A stretch of DNA of 64,000 nucleotides from the NCBI RefSeq assembly GCF_900105735.1, contig NZ_LT629793.1, forward strand, positions 5,394,001-5,458,000, read 5' to 3'. The notes under the pieces were generated by a model. It saw nothing but the letters and a program-made list of their open reading frames with translations. It did not search any database and was not told where the DNA came from. Positions within the stretch are counted from its first letter, which is position 1, and the number at the start of each line of letters is the position of its first letter. Position numbers and translations under genes: made by a program. The stretch is from Pseudomonas yamanorum. Its GTDB lineage: Bacteria > Pseudomonadota > Gammaproteobacteria > Pseudomonadales > Pseudomonadaceae. Below, one piece after another: positions 1 to 7,286 of the stretch.

Positions 1-2
1 GC

Positions 3-428
3 GGGCTATTCTCGCTGCCCAATCGCATCTGGACCCTGGGCCCGGCCCTGGCGGAAACCCTGTTTGACGGCGGCGCCCGTGAAGCGGCGGTCAAGCAGGC
101 CGAGGCCAGCTACGACCAGATCGCCGCCAATTACCGGGGCACCGTGCTCAGTGCCTTGCAGAACGTCGAAGATAACCTCTCGGCAATCAACCACCTGCAA
201 ACCCAGGCCGACGCCTTCCAGCAGGTCTACCAGCGCAACCAGCAACTGTTCGGCAGCCAGGAGGCGCAGCTGCGCGCCGGCACCGTCAGCCAGGAAGCCG
301 TGCTGACCCAGCAACTGGTGTTGCTGCAAGCCGAGCAGAATCTTCGCGACACCCAGGGCCAGCTCAGCCAGGGCAGTGTGGCGCTGATCCAGAGCCTGGG
401 CGGTGGTTGGCAAACCCCTCAGCACTGA
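3..428 (+). CDS. Outer-membrane efflux channel, C-terminal part (partial)
   Basis: The open frame enters from the left edge and ends at TGA 426-428, leaving 141 residues. They read as the last third of a TolC/OprM (NodT-type) outer-membrane factor: a G-P-A-L-A-E-T-L-F-D-G-G segment typical of the second repeat, then long amphipathic helices rich in Gln, Ala and Glu (ENVEDNLSAI-like heptads) that would form the periplasmic coiled-coil barrel. Such proteins are the exit duct of RND or ABC tripartite pumps. The membrane-fusion and inner-membrane pump genes would lie upstream, outside the window, so the substrate cannot be named. Family assignment is confident, the subfamily is not. Confidence 0.85.
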   Translation, partial: GLFSLPNRIWTLGPALAETLFDGGAREAAVKQAEASYDQIAANYRGTVLSALQNVEDNLSAINHLQTQADAFQQVYQRNQQLFGSQEAQLRAGTVSQEAVLTQQLVLLQAEQNLRDTQGQLSQGSVALIQSLGGGWQTPQH

Positions 429-446
429 ACGGCTCGCTAACCCGGT

Positions 447-471
447 GTGCGCCGCGTTATTCTCGGCGCAC
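447..471 (+). terminator. Possible terminator after efflux gene
   Basis: GTGCGCCG (447-454) pairs with CGGCGCAC (464-471), with a 9-nt loop and only TTT after the stem. It lies 19 bases past the efflux stop codon. The short T-tract makes it a weak rho-independent terminator at best. Confidence 0.4.
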
Positions 472-495
472 TTTGAATCACGGGAAGCCTGAGCC

Positions 496-1401
496 ATGGC
501 AGGAAGCAGTTTGCTGGTATTGATCGACGACATCGCTGCGGTGCTCGACGATGTGGCGTTGATGACCAAGATGGCTGCGAAGAAAACCGCCGGCGTGTTG
601 GGGGATGACCTGGCGCTGAATGCCCAGCAAGTCTCCGGGGTGCGCGCCGAGCGGGAGATCCCGGTGGTGTGGGCGGTGGCCAAGGGCTCCTTCGTCAACA
701 AGCTGATCCTGGTGCCGGCTGCCTTGCTGATCAGCGCGTTTGCGCCGTGGGCGGTGACGCCGCTGTTGATGCTGGGCGGCGCTTATTTATGTTTTGAGGG
801 CTTCGAAAAACTCGCCCATAGCTTCTTCCACAAGCGCACCGAAGAACAGGCGCACCTGGTGGAAGCCGTGGCGGATCCGGCCACGGACCTGGTGGCCTTC
901 GAGAAGGACAAGATCAAGGGCGCGATCCGTACCGATTTCATCCTCTCCGCCGAAATCATCGCCATCACCCTCGGCACCGTGGCCGATGCGCCGCTGATGC
1001 AGCAAGTGATCGTGTTGTCGGGTATCGCCATCGTCATGACCATCGGCGTCTACGGCCTGGTGGCCGGCATCGTCAAACTCGATGACCTGGGCCTGTGGCT
1101 CACCCAGAAGCCCGGCCAGGCGGCGCGCAGCATTGGCGGGGCGATCTTGCGGGCGGCGCCGTACATGATGAAAAGCCTGTCGGTGATCGGCACGGCGGCG
1201 ATGTTCATGGTCGGCGGCGGGATCCTGACCCACGGTGTACCGGTGGTGCATCACTGGATCGAGACGGTGAGCCAGAGCACCGGCGGGCTGGCGTGGTTGA
1301 TGCCGACGTTGCTCAATGCCGTGGCAGGGATCATCGCCGGGGCCGTGGTGTTGGCGGTGGTCAGCGTGGTGGGTAACCTCTGGAAGCGGGCGAGGGCGTA
1401 G
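496..1401 (+). CDS. DUF808 family inner-membrane protein
   Basis: This 301-residue protein begins [20 protein letters not shown], the characteristic start of the DUF808 (E. coli YedI-like) family. An amphipathic Ala/Lys-rich N-terminal part ([18 protein letters not shown], about residues 22-40) is followed by several hydrophobic segments at about 68-100, 150-200, 230-255 and 275-295, so it is a polytopic inner-membrane protein. The family is widespread but has no established biochemical role; a transport function has been suggested only from topology. A full-length match and an ATG following a purine-rich GGGAAG stretch support the start. It is probably a single-gene unit, with the regulator downstream starting only 34 bases after its stop. 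Confidence 0.85.
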   Translation: MAGSSLLVLIDDIAAVLDDVALMTKMAAKKTAGVLGDDLALNAQQVSGVRAEREIPVVWAVAKGSFVNKLILVPAALLISAFAPWAVTPLLMLGGAYLCFEGFEKLAHSFFHKRTEEQAHLVEAVADPATDLVAFEKDKIKGAIRTDFILSAEIIAITLGTVADAPLMQQVIVLSGIAIVMTIGVYGLVAGIVKLDDLGLWLTQKPGQAARSIGGAILRAAPYMMKSLSVIGTAAMFMVGGGILTHGVPVVHHWIETVSQSTGGLAWLMPTLLNAVAGIIAGAVVLAVVSVVGNLWKRARA

Positions 1402-1435
1402 GCAATTGATCGAGCGACGGCAGTTCAGCGGGGGC

Positions 1436-2419
1436 ATGAAAGGCAAGAACCTCCGTTACCTGAATGAAAGTCCCGGCGAGGCCCGTCAGACGGTGCGTGC
1501 GGGATTTGTGTTGCTCGAACATTTCTCGCTGCCGGCGTTTACCCAGGCGCTGGATACGCTGATCACCGCGAACCTGCTGCGGCCCGCGTCGTTTTCTACC
1601 TCGACCTTCGGCTTGCAGGAAGGCGAGGTGACCAGCGACCTGGGGCTGGTGATCCGGCCCGATGCGCGGCTTGAGTCTTCGGTGCTTAAAGAGTTGGACC
1701 TGCTGGTGATTTGCGGTGGCTATCGCACCGAACTGAAGGCCTGCGACGAATTCATCCATCTGCTGAAAAGCGCTGCGGAGCAGGGGGTGAACCTCGCCGG
1801 TTTGTGGAATGGTGCTTGGTTCCTCGGGCGTGCGGGTTTGCTGGGGGGCTACCGATGCGCCGTGCATCCGGAACATCGCCCGGCCCTGGCCGAGTTCTGC
1901 AAGGCGACCCAGGTCAGCAGCGAGCCGTATGTGATTGACCGCGACCGGTTGACGGCATCGAGTCCGTCCGGGGCGTTTCATATGGCGCTGGACTGGATCA
2001 AGGGGCTGTACGGTAAAGCGTTGGTGGAGGGGATCGAGGACATCCTGGCGTTTGAGGAGTCGCGCTACCGGCGGGTGAAACCGACTGAGAACGTCTGCTT
2101 GAGCGCGCCGTTGCGCGAGGTGGTCAACCTGATGGACGCCAACCTCGAAGAGCCTCTGGAACTTGAGCAACTGGCCGTCTATGCGGGCCGTTCCCGGCGC
2201 CAGTTGGAGCGCTTGTTCAAGGAGCAGCTGGGCACCACACCTCAGCGTTATTACCTGGAACTGCGCATTACCGAGGCTCGCCGGCTGCTTCAACACACCG
2301 AGCTGTCCCAGGTGGATGTGCTGGTGGCTTGCGGGTTTGTCTCACCAAGCCATTTCAGCAAGTGCTACAGCGCCTACTTTGGCTACAGGCCGTCCAAGGA
2401 AAAGCGGTTGGTCAAATAA
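1436..2419 (+). CDS. GlxA-type transcriptional regulator (DJ-1/PfpI + AraC)
   Basis: The 327-residue protein has an N-terminal class-I glutamine amidotransferase-like (DJ-1/PfpI) domain, about residues 18-185, and a C-terminal AraC/XylS double helix-turn-helix, about 225-325 (LEQLAVYAGRSRRQLERLF, then ACGFVSPSHFSKCYSAYFG). GlxA-type regulators bind small nitrogenous or amino-acid-derived ligands in the first domain and usually activate catabolic genes; the ligand here is unknown. The nucleophile-elbow Cys of true DJ-1 enzymes appears replaced (LWNGAWFLGRAGLL where relatives have C-T-G-A), so the domain should be a sensor only. The ATG at 1436 was chosen over an in-frame extension into the preceding gene. 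Its target could be the FUSC gene 72 bases downstream, but nothing in the sequence proves it. Confidence 0.85.
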   Translation: MKGKNLRYLNESPGEARQTVRAGFVLLEHFSLPAFTQALDTLITANLLRPASFSTSTFGLQEGEVTSDLGLVIRPDARLESSVLKELDLLVICGGYRTELKACDEFIHLLKSAAEQGVNLAGLWNGAWFLGRAGLLGGYRCAVHPEHRPALAEFCKATQVSSEPYVIDRDRLTASSPSGAFHMALDWIKGLYGKALVEGIEDILAFEESRYRRVKPTENVCLSAPLREVVNLMDANLEEPLELEQLAVYAGRSRRQLERLFKEQLGTTPQRYYLELRITEARRLLQHTELSQVDVLVACGFVSPSHFSKCYSAYFGYRPSKEKRLVK

Positions 2420-2427
2420 CCGCGACA

Positions 2428-2456
2428 TTGGCATTCGCAAAAAATATAGATACGAT
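2428..2456 (+). promoter_or_regulatory. Candidate sigma-70 promoter of the FUSC gene
   Basis: TTGGCA (2428-2433) and TACGAT (2451-2456) are 17 bases apart, which gives four of six matches to each hexamer. Transcription would start near 2463, the exact centre of the palindrome at 2444-2482. Confidence 0.45.
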
Positions 2457-2482
2457 GCTAATCATTAGCTTGCTATCTATAT
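2444..2482. promoter_or_regulatory. 39-bp nested palindrome, probable operator
   Basis: Outer arms ATATAGATA (2444-2452) and TATCTATAT (2474-2482) enclose inner arms GCTAAT (2457-2462) and ATTAGC (2464-2469), all centred on C2463. The symmetry is exact in both arm pairs. It overlaps the putative -10 box and start point and ends 9 bases before the FUSC start codon, the position expected for a repressor site. The inner core TAATCATTA resembles the centre of a Fur box but the flanks do not. Confidence 0.6.
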
Positions 2483-2491
2483 GCGGGTTCC

Positions 2492-4483
2492 ATGAAATCT
2501 TCCACCTTTCAGCTCCCTGATTTCTGGCAAGCGACGCTGGCCCCGTCCCGCAACGATCTGCTGTTTGCCTTGCGCAACATGATCGCCGGCGGGGTCGCGT
2601 TGTACCTGGCCTTCTGTTTTGACTTGCAGCAGCCTCAATGGGCTTTGACCACGGTGTTTATCGTTGGCCAGTCCACCAGCGGCATGGTCTTGGCCAAAGG
2701 CGCGTATCGGCTGGTAGGCACGTTTGTCGGGGCCATGGTCTCCATCGCGATGATCGGCGTGTTTGGCCAGGCACCGCTGTTGTTCCTGCTGTGCATGGCG
2801 CTGTGGCTGGCGTTCTGTACCACTGGGGCTTCGCTGCTGCGCAATCACGCGTCCTATGGTTTTGTACTGGCGGGTTACACCACGGCGATTATTGCGTTGC
2901 CGGCTACCGCAGCACCTCTGGGGGTGTTCGATGAGGCGGTGGCACGCTGTCAGGAGATTAGCCTGGGGATCCTTTGCGCCTCCATCGCCAGCACGATTTT
3001 ATGGCCCCGCCGGGTGGAGCAGGTGTTGGCGGTTCAAGCGCGGGCCGCGTGGCAGGCCGGGGTGCGCGCCGCGGCTTCGGAGCTGTTGGGCAATGATCAG
3101 CGTAAAGGGTTGCTCGAAGCGTTGAGCCGCCTGGTGGCGGTGGACAGCCAGCGCGACCACGCCTGGTTTGAAGGGCCCAAGGGCCGACGCCGCTCCCAGG
3201 CCTTGCGCGTGCTCAGCCGTGACCTGCTCAGCCTGCTGCGGGCGGCGCGGGGTGTGGCGCGCCAGCGGATGATGCTCGATGAGACGGCAGCGGTGGTGCC
3301 ACTGATTGAAGAGGTGGCGGGTGCGTTGCAGCAGGAGCGTCTCGATGACCTGCCCGAGCTGGCGCAACGGCTTGGCCTGGTCTTGCAGGATTCGCATCTT
3401 GGCCAGGAGGCGCACTTTTGCCTGATGCAACTGGCTCGAGTACTGCGTTTGATTGAGCGGGGGGGATTGACGCTGGTCGCGGTCGAAGAAGGCAGGGTGC
3501 CGCCCGGCGCGCCGGGGGCGATGTCCTGGCACCGGGATATTGAGCAGGGCGTGCTCGGTGGGTTGCGCAGTGCCTTGGCGTTCCTGGCGGTGGCGGCGTT
3601 CTGGATCTTTACGGCATGGCCTTCGGGGTTGGGCGCGGTGTCGATTTGTGGTGTGGTGCTGAGCCTGTTTGCGGCACGGGAAAATCCGTCGGCCTCAAGC
3701 CTGAATTTCCTCAAGGGCATTGCGCTTTCGATCCCGGTGGCGGGGTTTGTGTGCTTCGTGCTGTTGCCCGGCTTCGATGGCTTTCCCTTGTTATGCCTGG
3801 CGTTGGGCGTGCCGCTGTTTTTCGCTTCGCTGTGCATGAGCCGCCTCAAACTGGCGGCGACGGCTTCAGCGTTCTGCATCTTTTTCGTCAACAACGTCGG
3901 GCCCAGCAATGTGATGACCTACGACTTCGCCGCCTTCCTTAACAAGGCCATTGCGACGTTGGTGGGGGTCGGGATCGCCGTACTGGTGTTTCGGCTGATC
4001 CAGCTCAATCCCGGTGAGCATCACTATCGGCGGATGTTCAAGGCGTCGTTGTTCGACCTGGCGCAATTGACTTCCCGTCCCTTGGAGCAGGCTGAAAGCT
4101 GGTTTGGCGGGCGCATGGCGGACCGGCTGATTCGCTTGTCGCGCTACAGCGAAACCTTGCCTGCTGATCGCCGTGCCCATTGGGATAATGGATTGCTCGG
4201 GCTGGACCTGGGGGATGAGTTGCTGGAATTGCGTGCCTGCCTGGCGGGCAGCCGGGGCGCGTTGGCGATTGAACGCGATCGCTATTTGCGGGCGCTGGAG
4301 GCGGCGCTGGAGGAGGGGGGACCGAGCGTGGCGAATGAGTCACTGATGGATGCGGCCAGCGTTGCGATGCTTGAAGCCCTTGAGCAGCCTTCGGTGCTGG
4401 CTGAGCAGGACCGGGATATGGCCAGGGCGGCCGTGCTGCAATTGCGGTTTACGTGGCGGAAGTGGTGTCGGCGGGGGATGTAG
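2492..4483 (+). CDS. FUSC family (fusaric acid resistance / AaeB-like) efflux protein
   Basis: The 663-residue protein has the two-half FUSC architecture: an N-terminal membrane block (about residues 25-170, four to six segments starting LRNMIAGGVALYLAFCF), a soluble helical region (170-350), a second membrane block (about 355-510) and a C-terminal soluble helical tail. Relatives (AaeB, YccS, fusaric acid pumps) export aromatic carboxylic acids or other weak acids across the inner membrane, usually with a HlyD-type partner. No HlyD or small DUF1656 partner follows here, which is unusual and suggests either a stand-alone YccS-like role or a partner elsewhere. Expression is likely controlled through the palindrome just upstream. 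Confidence 0.85.
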   Translation: MKSSTFQLPDFWQATLAPSRNDLLFALRNMIAGGVALYLAFCFDLQQPQWALTTVFIVGQSTSGMVLAKGAYRLVGTFVGAMVSIAMIGVFGQAPLLFLLCMALWLAFCTTGASLLRNHASYGFVLAGYTTAIIALPATAAPLGVFDEAVARCQEISLGILCASIASTILWPRRVEQVLAVQARAAWQAGVRAAASELLGNDQRKGLLEALSRLVAVDSQRDHAWFEGPKGRRRSQALRVLSRDLLSLLRAARGVARQRMMLDETAAVVPLIEEVAGALQQERLDDLPELAQRLGLVLQDSHLGQEAHFCLMQLARVLRLIERGGLTLVAVEEGRVPPGAPGAMSWHRDIEQGVLGGLRSALAFLAVAAFWIFTAWPSGLGAVSICGVVLSLFAARENPSASSLNFLKGIALSIPVAGFVCFVLLPGFDGFPLLCLALGVPLFFASLCMSRLKLAATASAFCIFFVNNVGPSNVMTYDFAAFLNKAIATLVGVGIAVLVFRLIQLNPGEHHYRRMFKASLFDLAQLTSRPLEQAESWFGGRMADRLIRLSRYSETLPADRRAHWDNGLLGLDLGDELLELRACLAGSRGALAIERDRYLRALEAALEEGGPSVANESLMDAASVAMLEALEQPSVLAEQDRDMARAAVLQLRFTWRKWCRRGM

Positions 4484-4506
4484 GCGCTGGCAAGCCAGCG
4501 CCTACA
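4479..4506. terminator. Perfect hairpin between convergent genes
   Basis: TGTAGGCGCTGG and CCAGCGCCTACA form a perfect 12-bp stem with a CAAG loop. The stem contains the stop codon of the FUSC gene and ends 7 bases before the stop of the convergent MlaA-like gene. There is no T-tract, so it may be a bidirectional transcription block, an RNA end stabiliser or a half-size relative of the REP repeats. Confidence 0.45.
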
Positions 4507-4513
4507 GGGGGTA

Positions 4514-5302
4514 TTACTCGGCGATCTGCAACTTGCGCGCCTCGGTGTACACGTAGCGCACCTTTTCATACTCGAACGGCGAGTTCATCTGGCCGTAGCG
4601 GAAGCTGGTCTGGTAGCGCTTGTCGACAGCACGCAGGGCCCAGATTTCCGGGTGGTTTTCGCTGACCTTGGACACGTTCAGGAAGTTGATCTCGGTCTCG
4701 GCGCCGTAGTCCACCAGCAGGCCGGTGGTATCCCGCAGGTTGGAGGGGCCGAAGAGCGGCAGCACCAGGTAGGCGCCGCCCGGTACACCGTAGAAGCCCA
4801 GGGTCTGGCCGAAGTCTTCGCTCTGGCGAGGCAGGCCCATGGCGGTAGCCGGGTCCCACAAGCCGGCGATGCCGATGGTGGTGTTGAGCAGCAGACGCCC
4901 GGTGGTTTCCAGGGAACGGTGGCCCTTGAGCTGCAGCAGGCTGTTCAACAGGTTGGGCACATCCCCCAGGTTGTTGAAGAAGTTGCTGACGCCGGTGCGC
5001 AGGAAGCTTGGGGTGACATAACGGTAACCGTCCACCACCGGCAGGAACACCCACTGGTCGAAGCGGTAGTTGAAGTGGTACACCCGGCGGTTCCACGACT
5101 CCAGCGGGTCGTAGACATTCAGGGCGTTGACCGACGAACGCTCGAACTCACGCTGGTCCAGGCCGGGGTTGAACTTGAGATGGCTCAGTGGCTCCTTGAA
5201 GCCGTCGGAGTCCACTACAGTCGGCGTGTGGGCCTTGCTGTTGTCGGCATTGGCCACGCCCGCGCACATCAGGGCGGCGAGCAGCAGAAGATATTTAGCC
5301 AC
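4514..5302 (-). CDS. MlaA/VacJ-family protein
   Basis: The 262-residue protein has the family signatures YDPLESWNRRVYHFN (about 65-79), F-F-N-N-L-G-D-V-P-N-L-L-N (about 110-122) and a G-L-W-D-P-A-T segment. MlaA sits in the outer membrane and hands mislocalised phospholipids to the MlaC-MlaFEDB retrograde transport path. Unlike classic MlaA it has an ordinary signal peptide (MAKYLLLLAALMCAGVANA, cleavage before Asp20) and no good lipobox; the only early Cys is in A-L-M-C, a poor match. It overlaps the hydrolase gene upstream by 8 bases, so the two are one translation unit. It is probably a second, non-lipoprotein MlaA paralogue. Confidence 0.85.
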   Translation of the reverse strand: MAKYLLLLAALMCAGVANADNSKAHTPTVVDSDGFKEPLSHLKFNPGLDQREFERSSVNALNVYDPLESWNRRVYHFNYRFDQWVFLPVVDGYRYVTPSFLRTGVSNFFNNLGDVPNLLNSLLQLKGHRSLETTGRLLLNTTIGIAGLWDPATAMGLPRQSEDFGQTLGFYGVPGGAYLVLPLFGPSNLRDTTGLLVDYGAETEINFLNVSKVSENHPEIWALRAVDKRYQTSFRYGQMNSPFEYEKVRYVYTEARKLQIAE

Positions 5303-6593
5303 GGAAGAACTCCAGCATGGCGTCGGCGTTGACGCGATAATTGAGGTTGCCGCAATGGCCGCCCAGGGGGTAGACGGTCAAGCGATCGCCGAAGGTTTTA
5401 CGCAGGAAGCCAAGGTCGCCCGGGCCCAGGATCACGTCGTCGGCGTTGTGCATGACGGCGATTTTCGGGCTGTCGTGCAGGTAGTCCTTGAGGGCATACA
5501 GGCTGACCTGGTCAACCAGTTGCAACAGGCTGCCACCGTCGGAACGGGCACGCCACATTGGGATCACCTGTTCGGTGAGGTAGCAGTCGAAGTCGCACTG
5601 CAGCGCACGCTTCAGGAATGGGGTGAGGCTGGTGCCTTCGCTGATCGGGTACTTGGGCGGGATGATCAGGCCGCGGCGGTTGATCAGGTCCGAGGTGAAG
5701 GCAATGTCGGCCGCCGAGAAGCGGAACGAAGTGCCGATCAGCATCGCCATCTGTTCGTTGGTCAGGTGTTCCTTGGAGTTCTGGAAGTCGTAGAGCAGTG
5801 CATCGTTGAGGTCGATGTAGCCCTTTTGCTGGAAGTAGCGGGTCAGCTTGTTCAACACCAGTTCATAGAAGGTGGTGCTGTTGTTGATGCCCTTCACTTC
5901 GGTCTGCACCAGCTTGTCGAGGTTGGTGATCGAGGTATAGAGGTTGACCGGCGGGTTCAGCAGCAGGACTTTCTTGAAGTTGAAGCTGCGACGGGTTTCG
6001 TCCAGCTTGCTGACAAAGGCTGCGTCGAGGGCGCCGAGGCTGTAGCCGGTAAGGTAGAAGTCGGTTACGGGCAGCGTCGGGTTTTGCGCGCGTACGGCCT
6101 GCATCACGCGGTACATGTCTTCGGCGTCTTCCTGGCTGATGCCGGGCGTGGCGAAGCGCGAGGCGGCGGCGATGAAGTCGAAGCTGGTGGGGGACGACAG
6201 CTGGACGACGTGGTAACCGGCCTTGTAGTACAGCTTTTTCAGGTATTCGTTGATGGTGCTGTCAAAGCGTGCGCCGGTGCCGGCGATCAGGAAGATCAGC
6301 GGTGCGGCGCGGTCTTGCTTGGCGATGCGGTAGGTGAGTTTCTTCACTGCCCAGAAATTGTCGGGAAGGCTGAATTCACGCTCGGGGCGCATCGTCAGGG
6401 TGTAGTCGGACTGATTGATTTCATCGTCGGACGGCAGTTCCGGCCGCAGGTTCGGCGGGGTGGTCGCGATGGTCGCTTCAAATGGGTTGGTCAAAGGGTA
6501 GCCATAGCTGGCCTGGTCGATATCGACCGCCAGTGCTGACGCACTCAGAAAAAGGCTGCCCAACAGGGCCGCACAGCGCAAGGAACGGAGCAT
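5295..6593 (-). CDS. Secreted alpha/beta hydrolase, MlaA-coupled
   Basis: The 432-residue protein has a signal peptide (MLRSLRCAALLGSLFLSASALA) and an alpha/beta-hydrolase fold. The oxyanion region is L-I-F-L-I-A-G-T-G, the nucleophile elbow is G-Y-S-L-G (about residue 168), a late acidic residue lies in H-N-A-D-D-V-I-L, and the terminal His is in GGHCGNL. It should act in the periplasm or on the outer membrane. Homologues in Pseudomonas are often mislabelled serine/threonine kinases; no kinase motif is present. The 8-base overlap with the MlaA-like gene suggests a lipid substrate (lipase, phospholipase or lysophospholipase), but that is inference from context. Confidence 0.75.
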   Translation of the reverse strand: MLRSLRCAALLGSLFLSASALAVDIDQASYGYPLTNPFEATIATTPPNLRPELPSDDEINQSDYTLTMRPEREFSLPDNFWAVKKLTYRIAKQDRAAPLIFLIAGTGARFDSTINEYLKKLYYKAGYHVVQLSSPTSFDFIAAASRFATPGISQEDAEDMYRVMQAVRAQNPTLPVTDFYLTGYSLGALDAAFVSKLDETRRSFNFKKVLLLNPPVNLYTSITNLDKLVQTEVKGINNSTTFYELVLNKLTRYFQQKGYIDLNDALLYDFQNSKEHLTNEQMAMLIGTSFRFSAADIAFTSDLINRRGLIIPPKYPISEGTSLTPFLKRALQCDFDCYLTEQVIPMWRARSDGGSLLQLVDQVSLYALKDYLHDSPKIAVMHNADDVILGPGDLGFLRKTFGDRLTVYPLGGHCGNLNYRVNADAMLEFFRG

Positions 6594-6829
6594 GACTAAA
6601 TCCCTAAGAGGAAAACGTGCTGAAGTGGAGTTCGCAGGCTATGACCACCGCGTTGCTGCCGAAGTGCCAGCCTTCGGCACGAAAAGTCGGAAAAAACGTC
6701 GGAATCGGGGTAATAGTAGCCAGACGATACACTTTGGCACGCACTAATGAATACTTATCTGTTTCCAAGCCTTGCCAACGGCTGCCGGGGGATTAAGCTG
6801 GGCGCCGTTTTCGTCTATCGGAGTGCCTC

Positions 6830-7198
6830 ATGTCCCGCCGTTTTCCGCTGATTCTGTTGCTTATTGCCCTGCCGCTTTGGCTGGCCGCCAGTTATGGCGC
6901 GCGTTACGGATTCATGGAGGACGGCCGCTGGGTGGGCATTTGTGCTGACGAGGCCAGCCGCTGGGAATGCCAGGTGCGTTCCAACCTGGGGCTGATGATT
7001 CACTTCAAGGTGCTGGGCTGGGCGGCGTTGATCACGTCGGTGCTGGCGTTTTTTGTGCCGGGCCGAGCCGGGTGGGTGTTGGCGGTGTTGGCGCTGGTGT
7101 TCGGGTTTCCGGCGTTGGCGTTGTACAACACGACCTTTGCGGTGTTTGCGGTGGTGATTGCGGGGTTGCGGTTGGTCAGGGCGCCTCGGGCAGCCTGA
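6830..7198 (+). CDS. Small hypothetical inner-membrane protein
   Basis: The 122-residue protein has three or four hydrophobic segments (about 7-22, 57-77, 81-98, 100-115) and a polar loop containing two Cys (G-I-C-A-D-E and W-E-C-Q) that could form a disulphide in the periplasm. The start ATG follows TCGGAGTG, a good ribosome-binding site. It does not match a family I can name. It ends just before a REP doublet and is convergent with the GH17 gene. Confidence 0.7.
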   Translation: MSRRFPLILLLIALPLWLAASYGARYGFMEDGRWVGICADEASRWECQVRSNLGLMIHFKVLGWAALITSVLAFFVPGRAGWVLAVLALVFGFPALALYNTTFAVFAVVIAGLRLVRAPRAA

Positions 7199-7207
7199 CA
7201 GGGCCCC

Positions 7208-7279
7208 ATCGCAGGCAAGCCAGCTCCCACATTTGACCGTGTTCACAGATCCAAATGTGGGAGCTGGCTTGCCTGCGAT
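7208..7279. repeat. REP doublet (type A)
   Basis: A perfect 28-bp inverted repeat (7208-7235 with 7252-7279) built on the motif GTGGGAGCTGGCTTGCCTGC, with a 16-nt loop. It lies between convergent genes. The same unit recurs at 10029, 25547, 39988 and 49891. Confidence 0.9.
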
Positions 7280-7286
7280 AGCGGTC

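Noticed and set aside
1316..1435. 40-codon upstream extension of the GlxA-type regulator
   Set aside because: It overlaps the DUF808 gene in another frame, and the protein domain begins after ATG 1436.
2453..2473. Fur box in the FUSC promoter
   Set aside because: Only the central TAATCATTA matches the Fur consensus; the flanking repeats do not follow the GATAAT hexamer pattern.
5127..6539. 470-codon open frame opposite the hydrolase and MlaA-like genes
   Set aside because: The opposite-strand genes have signal peptides, catalytic motifs and coupled starts; this one has none.
5295..6593. Serine/threonine kinase label for the secreted hydrolase
   Set aside because: No kinase glycine loop, catalytic H-R-D or D-F-G motif is present; the nucleophile elbow and terminal His are those of an alpha/beta hydrolase.
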